Positions 9,005 to 18,659 of a DNA stretch of 64,000 nucleotides are shown piece after piece. Both the position numbers and the translations under genes were made by a program. The DNA lies in contig NZ_BMIQ01000004.1 in NCBI RefSeq assembly GCF_014642635.1, positions 124,001-188,000 of the forward strand, given 5' to 3'. The stretch comes from Aureimonas endophytica. GTDB lineage: Bacteria > Pseudomonadota > Alphaproteobacteria > Rhizobiales > Rhizobiaceae. Under the pieces are notes generated by a model. The model worked only from the letters and a program-made list of their open reading frames with translations. It had not been told where the DNA came from and searched no databases. How positions within the stretch are numbered: position 1 is the first letter of the stretch; the number at the start of each line of letters is the position of its first letter.

Positions 9005-11029
9005 TTGCAGAACCTTCGCGTCGCCGTCGATGTCGGCGGCACCTTCACCGACATCTGCATCATGAACGAGGAGACCGGCCGCATTCGGATCGAGAAGACC
9101 TCCTCGACCCCCGATCCGATCGACGGCATCATGGGCGGCGTCGGCAAGGCCGGCATCGATCTCGCCAAGGTTGCGCTCTTCTCGCATGGCACGACCGTCG
9201 CGACGAACGCCCTGATCACCCGCCGCCTGCCGCGCACCGCCATGGTCTCGACCAAGGGCTTCCGCGACGTGATCGAGATCCGCCGCGCCAACAAGGAGGA
9301 CCTCTGGGACGTCTACAAGGACGTCGTGAAGCCCTATGTGCCGCGCCGCGACCGGCTCACCGTGCCCGAGCGCGTCGACGCGGCGGGCGCCGTGGTCGAG
9401 GCGCTGGACGAGGCGGCGGCGCGCGAGGTGGCGCGCATCCTGAAGAAGCGCGGCGTCGAGGCGATCGCCGTCTGCTTCATGAACGCCTATCTCAACGGCG
9501 CGAACGAGCGGCGCATGCGCGACATCCTGAAGGAGGCGATGCCGGACGTGCCGGTCTCGGTCTCCTCGGAGGTGCTGCCGGAGATCTTCGAGCACGAGCG
9601 CTTCTCGACCACGGTCGCGAACGCCGCCGTCAGCCCGGTCGTCGTCTCCTATACGAGCCGCCTCGGCGAGCGCCTGGCGGAAGAGGGCTACAGCCGCGAT
9701 CTCCTCCTCCTCCATACCGGCGGCGGGGTGATGACCCCGGCCAGCGTCAAGGATTTCGCCGCGCGCCTCGCCGGCTCCGGCATCGCCGCCGGCGCCATCG
9801 CCAGCCGGCACATCGCCTCGCTCTGCGGCTTCCCGAATTCCATCGGCCTCGACATGGGCGGCACCTCGACCGACGTCTCGCTCGCCTATGACGGCCAGTC
9901 GCGCGTCACCAAGGACTGGTATATCGAGTTCGGCTATCCGATCCGCTTCGCCTCGATCGAGGTGCTGACGATCGGCGCCGGCGGCGGCTCGCTCGCCTGG
10001 ACCGACGAGGCCGGTTCTTTACGCAACGGGCCGCAATCGGCCGGCGCCAATCCCGGTCCCGCCTGCTACGGCAACGGCAATACCCAGCCGACCAATACCG
10101 ACGCCAATGTCACGCTCGGCCGGCTCGGCACCAGCCTCGCCGGCGGCAAGGTCACGCTCGACCCGGCGCTCGCCCGCCAGGCGGTGGCGACAGGCGTCGC
10201 CGAGCCCTTCGGCCTCACGCCGGAAGCGGCGGCCGACGCGATCCTGAAGGTCGCGAACGCCAATATGTCGGACGCGGTGCGCCTCATCTCGATCAGCCGC
10301 GGCTACGATCCGCGCGACTTTGCGCTCGTCGCCTTCGGCGGGGCGGGGGCGCTGCACGGCGTCGACGTGGCGCGCGAACTCGCGATCCCGGCGGTGATCG
10401 TGCCGCCCAATCCGGGCGTCACCTCGGCGCTCGGCTGCCTTCTCGTCGACATGCAGCACGACTTCTCGGAAAACTGCATGGTCGATGCGGCGGACGCCGA
10501 TCCGGCGGCGATCGAGGCGCAGTTCGCCCGCATCGAGAAGGAGGCGCTGGACCGCCTGACCCATGAGGGCGTCGCGCCCGGCGACATTGTGCTCCAGCGC
10601 TCGATCGACATGATGTATCGCGGCCAGTGGCGCTCGCTCGCCGTCTCCGCGCCGCGCCCGATCGCCTCGATCGCCAGCCTCGTCGACGAGTTCCACCGCG
10701 AGCATCAGCGCGAATACAACTTCCGCCGCGACGACGCGCCGGTCAGCTTCTTCCGCGTCAACCTGAAGGCGATCGGCACCGTGCCGAAGGCCGAGCTCGC
10801 CGTGCACGAGCCGACCGGCATCGTGCCGGAGCCGGTCGGGCGGCGCGAGGTCTGGTTCGAGAACGAGGCGCATGCGACGCCGGTCTTCCGGCGCGACGAC
10901 CTGCCCTGCGGCTTCCACTTCGCCGGCCCGGCGATCGTCGAACAGGTGGATTCCACCACCGTCGTCCCGCCCGGCGCCGTGGCCGAGGTCGACAAATATC
11001 TGAACATCATCATCCGCGTGAAGGGCTGA
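9005..11029 (+). CDS. hyuA: Hydantoinase/oxoprolinase family protein, subunit A
   Basis: 674 aa. The N-terminal actin-like ATPase segment starts with VAVDVGGTFTD and includes SHGTTVATNALI (about residue 60). The central Hydantoinase_A domain contains the second phosphate loop LDMGGTSTDVS (about 280) and GAGGGSLAW. These enzymes use ATP to activate and open cyclic amides (5-oxoproline, hydantoins) together with a B subunit, or act as acetophenone/acetone carboxylase parts. The start is TTG at 9005; no other start codon leaves the essential N-terminus intact. The B subunit gene starts 5 bases after the stop. The actual substrate is not known. Confidence 0.88.
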   Translation: MQNLRVAVDVGGTFTDICIMNEETGRIRIEKTSSTPDPIDGIMGGVGKAGIDLAKVALFSHGTTVATNALITRRLPRTAMVSTKGFRDVIEIRRANKEDLWDVYKDVVKPYVPRRDRLTVPERVDAAGAVVEALDEAAAREVARILKKRGVEAIAVCFMNAYLNGANERRMRDILKEAMPDVPVSVSSEVLPEIFEHERFSTTVANAAVSPVVVSYTSRLGERLAEEGYSRDLLLLHTGGGVMTPASVKDFAARLAGSGIAAGAIASRHIASLCGFPNSIGLDMGGTSTDVSLAYDGQSRVTKDWYIEFGYPIRFASIEVLTIGAGGGSLAWTDEAGSLRNGPQSAGANPGPACYGNGNTQPTNTDANVTLGRLGTSLAGGKVTLDPALARQAVATGVAEPFGLTPEAAADAILKVANANMSDAVRLISISRGYDPRDFALVAFGGAGALHGVDVARELAIPAVIVPPNPGVTSALGCLLVDMQHDFSENCMVDAADADPAAIEAQFARIEKEALDRLTHEGVAPGDIVLQRSIDMMYRGQWRSLAVSAPRPIASIASLVDEFHREHQREYNFRRDDAPVSFFRVNLKAIGTVPKAELAVHEPTGIVPEPVGRREVWFENEAHATPVFRRDDLPCGFHFAGPAIVEQVDSTTVVPPGAVAEVDKYLNIIIRVKG

Positions 11030-11034
11030 CGACC

Positions 11035-12996
11035 ATGGCCGGCGACCAGACGCTCGATCCCGTGACCTTCGAGGTCCTCAAGAACTCCTTCATCACCAGC
11101 GTCGACCAGATGGGCGAGCAGATCCTCAGGACCTGCTATTCCTTCGTGATCTACAATCACGACTTCTCCAGCGGGCTGCACGACGCCCGGGGCGAATGCG
11201 CCGCGCAGGGCAACCAGGACATCGCCGTCCATGTCGGCACGCTGCATTTCACCTGCAAGGCGGTGATGCGGGCCTTCGAAGGCGACATGCACGAGGGCGA
11301 CGTCTTCGCCATCAACGACCCCTATGCCGGCGGCACGCATTTCTCCGACGTCCGCCTCGTCCGGCCGATCTTCGCCGATGGCGAGATCATCGCCTATGCC
11401 CAGTCGAACGGCCACTGGTCGGACATGGGCGGCTCGGTGCCCGGCTCCTTCGACGTCTCGGCCCGCGACATGTTCCGCGAGGGCCTGCGCATCACGCCGG
11501 TGCGCCTCTTCGACAAGGGCGTCCTGCGCCGCGACGTCGCCAACATGATCGCGGCCAACACGCGCGATCCCGCCTCGATCATCGGCGACATCCAGGCCCA
11601 GGCCGAGGCGACGGCCGTCTGCGGCCGCGAGATCCTGCGCCTCGTCGCGAAATATGGCCGCCAGACGGTCGAGACCGGACTCGCCGAGGTGCAGGACTAT
11701 GTCGAGCGCGCCGTGCGCCAGCGCATCGCCGCGCTGCCCGACGGCACCTGGGAGACGGTGGACTTCATCGACCGCGACCCGGCCGGCGGCGAGGGCATGA
11801 TCCCGATCCGCATCAAGATGACGATCAAGGGCGACAAGGCGATCTACGACTTCACCGGCAGCCATCCGGTGATCGGCTCGATCTACAATTCCGCCTTCGG
11901 CGCCACCTTCTCGGCGGTGGCGGCCGGCATGAAGACCTTCTTCCCCGACCTGCCGCTGAATTCCGGCTTCTACCGCGCCTTCGAGATCGTCGCGCCGGAA
12001 GGCTCGATCGTCGACGCCAAATGGCCGGTGGCGGTGACGGGCTTCCTGATGCCCTTCGAGAAGATCATGAACTCGATCTACGAGATGTGGTCGCAGCTCA
12101 TGCCGGAACGGGCGCTCGCCTGCGCCTTCAACCTCGAATATCTCCTCACCGGCGGGCGCGACGCGCGCATGTCCGACAAGCCGATCTTCATGTTCTACGA
12201 CTGGCTGCCGGGCGGCTGGGGCGGGCGCAACGGCAAGGACGGCGCCAATGTCACCACCGCCTGCTTCGGCACCGGCATGATGGCGCAGCCGGTGGAGGGC
12301 CAGGAGCGGGCGAACCCGATCCTCACCACCGAATGCGAGATCCTGAAGGATTCCGGCGGTCCCGGCCGATGGCGCGGCGGCGTCGGCGTGGTGAAGACCT
12401 CGCGCATGCTGGCGGCCGAGGAGACCGTCATCTCCTATATCTGCGACCGCGAGCGGGCCGTGGTCTGGGGCATCGAGGGCGGCCTGCCCTCCAGCCCGCA
12501 CGGGCTGACCCTGACGCGCGCCGGCTCCACGAAGGAGGAGCGGCTCGGCACGATCTTCTCCGATGTCGCGATCGGCACGGACGACGTCTTCTCCCGCCCG
12601 ACCGCCGGCGGCGGCGGCTTCGGCGATCCGCTGGAGCGCGACCCGGCGCTGGTGCTGGAGGACGTGAAGGACGACTACGTCTCGGTGGAGCGCGCCGCCA
12701 AGGATTACGGCGTCGCGATCCGGGTGATCGACGCCGAGCTCTGCGACTACGCGATCGACGCGGCGGCGACCGAGCGGCTGCGCGCCGAGATCCGTGCCGG
12801 ACGCGCCGGCTGGGCGCGGGTCGATCCCGAAAGCGTCGCCCGGCGCTATCGCGACGGCGAGATCGACGCGCTCGACGCGATCCGCCGCCATGCCGTGATC
12901 CTCGACTGGGGCACGGGCGAGGTCCTGCCGGAATCGACCCGCCAGTTCCGCGAGGTCTTCGAACGGCGCTCCGTCGCCAAATGGGCACCGGCCTGA
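11035..12996 (+). CDS. hyuB: Hydantoinase/oxoprolinase family protein, subunit B
   Basis: 653 aa Hydantoinase_B protein. It has the DPVTFEVLKNSF start, the metal-site segment VHVGTLHFTCKAV followed by GDVFAINDPYAGGTHFSDVRLV, and SNGHWSDMGGSVPGS, with the late Gly-rich GGPGRWRGGVGVV and TAGGGGFGDPLERDP motifs. It forms the catalytic complex with HyuA. ATG at 11035 follows the hyuA stop closely. The C-terminal 60 residues add a short helical tail. Downstream genes for uptake and a molybdenum hydroxylase on the same strand point to a shared catabolic pathway. Confidence 0.88.
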   Translation: MAGDQTLDPVTFEVLKNSFITSVDQMGEQILRTCYSFVIYNHDFSSGLHDARGECAAQGNQDIAVHVGTLHFTCKAVMRAFEGDMHEGDVFAINDPYAGGTHFSDVRLVRPIFADGEIIAYAQSNGHWSDMGGSVPGSFDVSARDMFREGLRITPVRLFDKGVLRRDVANMIAANTRDPASIIGDIQAQAEATAVCGREILRLVAKYGRQTVETGLAEVQDYVERAVRQRIAALPDGTWETVDFIDRDPAGGEGMIPIRIKMTIKGDKAIYDFTGSHPVIGSIYNSAFGATFSAVAAGMKTFFPDLPLNSGFYRAFEIVAPEGSIVDAKWPVAVTGFLMPFEKIMNSIYEMWSQLMPERALACAFNLEYLLTGGRDARMSDKPIFMFYDWLPGGWGGRNGKDGANVTTACFGTGMMAQPVEGQERANPILTTECEILKDSGGPGRWRGGVGVVKTSRMLAAEETVISYICDRERAVVWGIEGGLPSSPHGLTLTRAGSTKEERLGTIFSDVAIGTDDVFSRPTAGGGGFGDPLERDPALVLEDVKDDYVSVERAAKDYGVAIRVIDAELCDYAIDAAATERLRAEIRAGRAGWARVDPESVARRYRDGEIDALDAIRRHAVILDWGTGEVLPESTRQFREVFERRSVAKWAPA

Positions 12997-13028
12997 CGCC
13001 GCCCTGCCCCTGAGCCCTCCGGGCGGCG
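12997..13028 (+). promoter_or_regulatory. Intergenic hairpin between hyuB and the binding-protein gene
   Basis: CGCCGCCC (12997-13004) pairs with GGGCGGCG (13021-13028) directly after the hyuB stop. There is no T-run, so a processing or attenuation role in a continuous operon is more likely than full termination. Confidence 0.35.
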
Positions 13029-13107
13029 CCGGCAACGGTCGCCGTCCGCCGCTTGCCGCATGCGCCTGCAAAGCCCCGACTTTCCCCGTCCTAGAAGGAA
13101 CGACGCC

Positions 13108-14184
13108 ATGCCTCTCCGCCGCCGCCTGTCCCGCGCCCTTGCCGGCGCCACCTGTCTCGCCCTCGGCCTTAGCGCCGCCCTGCCGGCCTCGGCCGCCGAC
13201 TGGTTCCCGATGAAGGTTCTCGACGCCTCCTCCGGCACGCCGACCCCGGCCGAATACACGCCGGTCGGCAAGGCGGAGAAGGCCTACAATCTCTGCGTCC
13301 TCTTCCCGCACATGAAGGACAGCTTCTGGGTGGCGGTCGCCTACGGCATCGTCAAGCAGGCCGAGGCCGCCAACGTCAACATGACGCTCTACGAGGCGGG
13401 CGGCTACGAGAACCTGCCCAAGCAGCTGTCGCAGTTCGACGACTGCCTGGCGAGCGGCGCCGATGCGATCATCGTCGGCGCGATCTCGGGCGCCGGCCTC
13501 GCCCAGAAATTCGCCGAGGCCAAGGCCAAGAACGTGCCGGTCGTCGGCGTCACCAACCCGCTGCCGCCGAACGCGACCCCCGCCGCCAATGCCGTCGACT
13601 TCGTCGCCATGGGCGAGGTGACGGGCAACGGCCTTCTCGCCCAAGCCAAGCCCGACGAGGCGCTGAACATCGTCACCTTCCCCGGACCGGCGGGCTCGGG
13701 CTGGGCGGAATCCTTCAACGAGGGCTTCAAGAAAGCCGTCGCCAAGAATCCGAACGCCAAGATCCTCGCCGAGAAGTTCGGCGATTCCGGCGTCGCGGTG
13801 CAGCTCCAGCTCATCCAGGACGCGCTCCAGTCCTATCCCGACATGAACGTGATCTGGGGCACCGCGCCGACGGCCGAGGCCGCGACCGGCGCCGTCGCCG
13901 AGGCCGGGCGCACCGACATGAAGATCATCTCGTCCTACGAGAACCAGGCGATGCTCGACGCGCTCAATCGCGGTGATATCCTGGCCTTCGCCACGCAATA
14001 TCCGGTGGGCGAGGGCGCCATCGCCATCGATCAGGCGGTGCGGCTCATCGAGAAGAAGCCGGTGATGAGCCTCGTCCAGCCAGAAGCGGCGGTGATCGAC
14101 AAGACCACCGTGCCGAAGCTGAAGATGGAACTCGTGCTCGCGCCCGCCGACTGGACGCCGGTCTACACGGTCAAGGCCAAGTAA
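13108..14184 (+). CDS. TorT-like periplasmic binding protein of an ABC importer
   Basis: 358 aa with a Sec signal peptide (Arg-rich start, hydrophobic core, ASA cleavage near residue 30). The mature part is a type I periplasmic binding protein whose order of segments (YNLCVLFPHMKDSFWVAVAYG, LYEAGGYENLPKQLSQFDDC, then a TAPTAEAATGAV region) closely recalls TorT, the TMAO-sensing protein, rather than RbsB. Here it heads a complete ABC importer operon, so transport is the likely role. ATG at 13108 has AGAAGGAA upstream. Ligand unknown; a small N-containing compound handled by HyuAB or the downstream hydroxylase is plausible. Confidence 0.8.
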   Translation: MPLRRRLSRALAGATCLALGLSAALPASAADWFPMKVLDASSGTPTPAEYTPVGKAEKAYNLCVLFPHMKDSFWVAVAYGIVKQAEAANVNMTLYEAGGYENLPKQLSQFDDCLASGADAIIVGAISGAGLAQKFAEAKAKNVPVVGVTNPLPPNATPAANAVDFVAMGEVTGNGLLAQAKPDEALNIVTFPGPAGSGWAESFNEGFKKAVAKNPNAKILAEKFGDSGVAVQLQLIQDALQSYPDMNVIWGTAPTAEAATGAVAEAGRTDMKIISSYENQAMLDALNRGDILAFATQYPVGEGAIAIDQAVRLIEKKPVMSLVQPEAAVIDKTTVPKLKMELVLAPADWTPVYTVKAK

Positions 14185-14206
14185 GGACGCCGGAAAGGAA
14201 ACGGGC

Positions 14207-15754
14207 ATGGAGCAGAGCCAGGGCCTGGCGCCCCGCGAGGAGACGGAGCCGCTGCTCCGCCTTGCCGGCATCACGAAGCGGTTCACGGGCGTTCTCGCCC
14301 TCGACTCGGTCGACCTCGACGTGCGTGCGGGCGAACTCCATGTCCTCTTCGGCGAGAACGGCGCCGGCAAGTCGACGCTGATCAACGTCATTTCCGGCAC
14401 CTTCCCGCCGGATGGCGGCAGCTTCCGCTTCGGCGGTGAGCACCTTCACGGCCTCACGCCGCAGCGGGCGCGCGCCATCGGCATCAGCCCGGTCTTCCAG
14501 GAATTCTCCCTGGTGCCGAGCCTCACGGTGGAGGAGAATCTCTTTCTCGGCCGCGAGGTCTCGGCGGGCGGCGTGCTGAAGGCCGGCGAGATGCGCCGGA
14601 AGGCCAAGGCGCTGATCGACGAGCTCGGCTTCGACCTCGATCCGGGCGCGCGCGTCGACGACCTGTCGCGCGCCCATCAGCAGATGGCCGAGATCGCCAA
14701 GGCGCTGCTCGGCAAGGTGCGCCTTCTCATCCTCGACGAGCCGACCGCCTCCCTGACCGAGCGCGAGACCGGCCGTCTGTTCGAGCTGATCGCGCGCCTG
14801 AAGGCGCAAGGGGTCGGCATCATCTACGTCTCGCACCGCATGCGCGAGATCCGGGCGCTGGCCGACCGCGTGACCGTGCTGCGCGACGGCCGCCACATCC
14901 GGACCCTGGACGCCGCGAGCGTCACCGATGGCGAGCTCGTCGAACTGATGACCGGCCGTCGCATCGACGTCCTGTTTCCGACCATCCGGCACGCGCCCGC
15001 CGCCGTCGTGGTCGATGTCGAGAATCTCTCGACGGCGGACGGCACCGTCGCGGGCGTCAATTTCTACGCCCGCGCCGGCGAGATCACCGGCATCGCCGGC
15101 CTCGTCGGCTGCGGCAAGTCGGAACTGGTGCGCGCCATCTACGGGCTCGAGCCGATCGCCGGCGGCCGGCTGCGCATCCATGGCACGCCCTACGAGGCGC
15201 CGGAACCGCGCCGGAGCCTTCAGGGCGGCATCGCCTATTTCCCCGCCAACCGCGTGACCGAGGGCCTGGCGCTCTCCCGGCCGATCCGCGAGAACGCCTC
15301 CCTGACGGCGCTCGACCTGCGGCGCTTCGCGAGATTCGGCTTCCTGCGCAAGCGCGCCGAGCGCCGGGCGATCGGGCCGATCATGGAGCAGCTGAAGCTG
15401 CGCCCGCCCAATATCGAGCGCGCCGTCGGCAATCTCTCGGGCGGCAACCGGCAGAAGGTGATGCTCGGCCGGGCGCTCACCCGCGAGCTCACCGTCTTTC
15501 TCTTCGACGAGCCGAGCGTCGGCATCGATGTCGGCGCCAAGGTCGAGGTCTACGAATTCATGAAGCGGCTGGTGGAGGCGGGCGCGGCGGTGATCGTCGT
15601 CTCCTCCGAACTGCCGGAGGTGCTCGCCTTGTCGAACCGGCTCTACGTCATGCATCATGGACGCGTCGCCGCCGAACTCGCCGGCGCGGAGAAGACCGAG
15701 CAGAACGTGCTTGCGAGCTTCTTCAAGGAACACATGACGGGGAAGGCGGCATGA
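14207..15754 (+). CDS. RbsA-type double ABC ATPase
   Basis: 515 aa with two nucleotide-binding domains. The first has Walker A GENGAGKST (about residue 50), a divergent signature LSRAHQQMAEIAKAL, and Walker B LLILDEPTASL. The second has the degenerate Walker A GLVGCGKSE, signature LSGGNRQKVMLGRAL and FLFDEPSVGID, as is usual for carbohydrate-type (CUT2) ATPases, where only one site is fully active. GGAAAGGAAACGGGC precedes ATG 14207. The stop overlaps the next gene's ATG by 4 bases. Confidence 0.9.
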   Translation: MEQSQGLAPREETEPLLRLAGITKRFTGVLALDSVDLDVRAGELHVLFGENGAGKSTLINVISGTFPPDGGSFRFGGEHLHGLTPQRARAIGISPVFQEFSLVPSLTVEENLFLGREVSAGGVLKAGEMRRKAKALIDELGFDLDPGARVDDLSRAHQQMAEIAKALLGKVRLLILDEPTASLTERETGRLFELIARLKAQGVGIIYVSHRMREIRALADRVTVLRDGRHIRTLDAASVTDGELVELMTGRRIDVLFPTIRHAPAAVVVDVENLSTADGTVAGVNFYARAGEITGIAGLVGCGKSELVRAIYGLEPIAGGRLRIHGTPYEAPEPRRSLQGGIAYFPANRVTEGLALSRPIRENASLTALDLRRFARFGFLRKRAERRAIGPIMEQLKLRPPNIERAVGNLSGGNRQKVMLGRALTRELTVFLFDEPSVGIDVGAKVEVYEFMKRLVEAGAAVIVVSSELPEVLALSNRLYVMHHGRVAAELAGAEKTEQNVLASFFKEHMTGKAA

Positions 15755-16761
15755 CCAGCATCGCCCTTCGCCAGAACGCCGCCCGCGGCCCCGCCGCCGC
15801 CGGGCTGAAGCTCGGCTTCCTGCCGGTGCTGCTCGTGGCGCTGATCGTCGGCATGTCGCTCGCCTCGCCGCAATTCTACGGCGCGCAGAACGTGCTCAAC
15901 ATCCTGCGCAACGCCTCCTTCCTCACCATCGTCGCGCTCGGCCAGGCGATGGTGATCGTCGCGGGCGGCTTCGACCTCTCGGTCGGCGCGGTGGTCGCGC
16001 TCGCCAGCGTCGTCGCGGCCAAGGTCATGGCGGCGGCGGCGCTCGCCTTTCCGGGCAACGACGCGCTCGTCATCGCCTGCGGCACGCTGGCCGGGCTCGG
16101 CTCGGGCCTCGCCGTCGGCCTCGTCAACGGCCTCTGCGTCTCGCGGCTGAAGGTCTCCGGCTTCGTCGTGACGCTCGGCACCATGTCGGCGACGACCGGC
16201 ATCGGCCTGATGATCACCAGCGGCATCCCGGTCTACGGCATGCCCGACAGCTTCGTGAAGGGCTTCGGCCGCGCCCAGATCCTCGGCTTGCCGGTGGCGG
16301 TCTATATCGCGCTGGCGCTGGTTCTCGTCATGGTCTTCGTGCAGCGCCGCACCCTCTTCGGCCGCTATGTCTATGCCATCGGCGGCAATGCCGACGCGGC
16401 GATCGTCTCCGGCGTTTCGATCGAGCGCCATGTCGTCGGCACCTATGTCCTGTCCGGCCTCTTCGCGGCGGGCGCCGGCATCCTCTATACCGCCCTCGTC
16501 GGCTCCGGCCAGGCGAGCTTCGGCGGCGACCGCATGATGCTTCAGTCGATCGCGGCGGCGGTGATCGGCGGCGTTTCGCTGCGTGGCGGCATCGGGCGGG
16601 TCGAGATCGTGGCGGTGAGCGCCCTGTTCCTCACGATCCTCGGCAATGCCCTCAATCTCCTCCATATCGATTCCCGCCTCCAGCCGGTCTTCCTCGGTTT
16701 CATCATGGTGGCGGCGGTGGCGATCGAGGAACTCAGCCGGCGGAGGAAGGTCCGTGTCTGA
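15751..16761 (+). CDS. ABC transporter permease (BPD_transp_2), first
   Basis: 336 aa inner-membrane protein with about eight to ten hydrophobic helices and the family hallmark GGFDLSVGAVVAL near residue 70, plus a cytosolic loop GGNADAAIVSGVSIERH near 210. It starts within the ATPase stop (ATGA). With the second, different permease downstream it probably makes a heterodimeric channel for the TorT-like binding protein's ligand. Confidence 0.88.
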   Translation: MTSIALRQNAARGPAAAGLKLGFLPVLLVALIVGMSLASPQFYGAQNVLNILRNASFLTIVALGQAMVIVAGGFDLSVGAVVALASVVAAKVMAAAALAFPGNDALVIACGTLAGLGSGLAVGLVNGLCVSRLKVSGFVVTLGTMSATTGIGLMITSGIPVYGMPDSFVKGFGRAQILGLPVAVYIALALVLVMVFVQRRTLFGRYVYAIGGNADAAIVSGVSIERHVVGTYVLSGLFAAGAGILYTALVGSGQASFGGDRMMLQSIAAAVIGGVSLRGGIGRVEIVAVSALFLTILGNALNLLHIDSRLQPVFLGFIMVAAVAIEELSRRRKVRV

Positions 16762-17767
16762 CATCGAGCTCACCCCCGCCGCCGCGCCGCTGGCGGGCGC
16801 CGATAGGCCGACGCTCGCGGCGCGCCTCGGCCGGGCGGCCCTGCCGATCGCGCTGGTCCTCCTTCTCGTCGGCTTCGCCCTCGCCGACGCCCGCGTCCTG
16901 ACCCCCGCCAATCTCCTCAACATCGCGCAGCAGACGAGCTATCTCGCGCTCTTCGCCATGGCGCAGACGGTGGTGATCCTGACGCGCGGCTTCGACCTCG
17001 CCCTTGGCCCCACCGTCTCCATGGTCTCCGTCGCCTCGGCCCTCGCCATGGCGGGGGCCGCCGGCGCCGGGCAGAACCCCGTCGCCGTGCTTCTCCTCGG
17101 TCTCGCGGCCGGTCTCGCCGCCGGCGCGGCGGCCGGGCTCTTCAACGGCTTCGTCGTCGCGGTGCTCGGCGTCAGCCCCTTCGTCACGACGCTCGGCAGC
17201 TACAATATCGCCATCGGCGTCGCGACCACGCTCTCGGCCGGGCGCCCGGTCCAGGGCGTGCCGGATCTCTTCTCCGACCTTCTCTATCGCGGCACGGTGC
17301 TCGGCGTGCCGGCGGCCATCGCCATCGCCCTCGTCGTCGGCCTCGTCCTGCAGCTCACGCTGACGCGCACCGTCTTCGGCCGCTCGCTCTATGTCATCGG
17401 CACCAATCCGCGCGCGGCCGCCGTCGCGGGCCTGCCGGTGAAGCGCATCCTCGCCTTCGCCTATATCCTCTGCTCGGCGCTCGCCGCGCTCGGCGCGCTC
17501 ATGCTGACGGCGCGCACCGGCTCCGGCGAGCCCAATCTCGGCGGCTCGCTGTCGCTCCAGGCGATCGCGGCGGCCGTCGTCGGCGGCACCTCGCTCGCCG
17601 GCGGGCGCGGCGGGGTCGGCACCGCCGTTCTCGGCGCGCTCTTCGTCACCATCCTGTCCAACGGCATGAATCTCGTGCGGATCGACGGCTATGTGCAGAT
17701 GGTCGTGCTCGGCGCGATCGTGATCCTCGGCGTCGTGCTCGACCGGGCGCGGCTCGCGGCGCGATGA
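16754..17767 (+). CDS. ABC transporter permease (BPD_transp_2), second
   Basis: 337 aa, same family as the preceding gene (TRGFDLALGPTVSMV replaces the usual D-L-S-V-G motif; cytosolic loop GTNPRAAAVAGLPVKR). The start is GTG at 16754, 8 bases inside the previous gene and behind AGGAAGG; longer readings begin inside the upstream coding sequence. The stop overlaps the ATG of the FAD subunit gene, which ties import and oxidation into one transcript. Confidence 0.87.
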   Translation: MSDIELTPAAAPLAGADRPTLAARLGRAALPIALVLLLVGFALADARVLTPANLLNIAQQTSYLALFAMAQTVVILTRGFDLALGPTVSMVSVASALAMAGAAGAGQNPVAVLLLGLAAGLAAGAAAGLFNGFVVAVLGVSPFVTTLGSYNIAIGVATTLSAGRPVQGVPDLFSDLLYRGTVLGVPAAIAIALVVGLVLQLTLTRTVFGRSLYVIGTNPRAAAVAGLPVKRILAFAYILCSALAALGALMLTARTGSGEPNLGGSLSLQAIAAAVVGGTSLAGGRGGVGTAVLGALFVTILSNGMNLVRIDGYVQMVVLGAIVILGVVLDRARLAAR

Positions 17768-18648
17768 GGGCGGGGCGCGACGCGATGGCGGCCCCCCTTG
17801 CCGCTCCCCCGTCCCTCCATGTGGCGGCGACGCTGCGCGAGGCGCTGGACGCCCTGGCCGAGCGCGGGCCGGAGGGCGCGCCCTTCGCCGGCGGCACCTG
17901 GATCATGCGCGCGCCGCTGCGCCACGAGGCGCCGCGCCCGGCCTATGTCGCGCTCGGGCGCATCGCCGAACTGAGGGAGATCGCGGTCGGCGAGACGGAG
18001 CTGACGATCGGCGCCGCCGTCACCCACGCGGCGCTCGCCGAAGCGCTGGCCGGACTGCCGGAATTCGCGGGTTTGCGTCTTGCCGCCGGCACATCCGCCA
18101 ATCCGGCGGTGCGCGCCGCCGCCACGCTCGGCGGCAATCTCGCCACCGCCGCCTTTCCCGCCGCCGATCTCGTGCCGGCGCTGCTGGCGCTTTCGGCCGA
18201 GGTCGAGATCGCCGACCGGCAGGGTGCCGAGCGTCTGCCGATCGCCGAGTTCCTGGCGCGGCGGGCGAGCCTTGCGCCCGGGCGCCTTCTGACGCGGGTG
18301 CGGGTGCCCCGGCGCCATATCCGCTCGGCCCATGCGCGCCTGCCCTTGCGCAAGGCCGGCGACTATCCGGTCGCCGTGGTCGCGCTGGCGATCGAGCCGG
18401 ACGGCGCCGGCCGGATCGGCGCGGCCCGGATCGCCGTCGGCTCGGTCGAGCCGGTGGCGCGGCGCTGGGACGGCCTCGAGGCGGCGCTTCGCGGCAGCCC
18501 GCTCGATCCGGCGGCGGCGGCCGAGCGGGCCCGCGCCCATGCGGACGAGTTTTCCGGCCGCGACGGCATCGAGGCGCCCGGCTGGTATCGGGTCAGCGTC
18601 CTGCCGGCGCTCGTCCGCCGCGCCGTCGCGGCGCTCGGGCCCCGCTGA
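17764..18648 (+). CDS. Molybdenum hydroxylase, FAD-binding subunit (CoxM/XdhB type)
   Basis: 294 aa. The two FAD pyrophosphate loops are present: AGGTWIM (about residue 42, in place of the common AGGTDL) and TLGGNLATAAFPAADL (about 121). The C-terminal CO_deh_flav_C domain follows. It passes electrons from the iron-sulfur subunit to an acceptor. The ATG overlaps the permease stop by 4 bases. Order FAD, Fe-S, Mo subunit equals the coxMSL order, but catalytic-subunit motifs do not show the CO-dehydrogenase cysteine loop, so carbon monoxide is not the expected substrate. Confidence 0.87.
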   Translation: MRAGRDAMAAPLAAPPSLHVAATLREALDALAERGPEGAPFAGGTWIMRAPLRHEAPRPAYVALGRIAELREIAVGETELTIGAAVTHAALAEALAGLPEFAGLRLAAGTSANPAVRAAATLGGNLATAAFPAADLVPALLALSAEVEIADRQGAERLPIAEFLARRASLAPGRLLTRVRVPRRHIRSAHARLPLRKAGDYPVAVVALAIEPDGAGRIGAARIAVGSVEPVARRWDGLEAALRGSPLDPAAAAERARAHADEFSGRDGIEAPGWYRVSVLPALVRRAVAALGPR

Positions 18649-18659
18649 GGGAGGAGGGG

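Noticed and set aside
10705-14400. A 1231-codon minus-strand frame opposite hyuB and the binding-protein gene
   Set aside because: Same reason: composition typical of antisense frames in GC-rich genes, and it cuts across three well-supported genes and their gaps.
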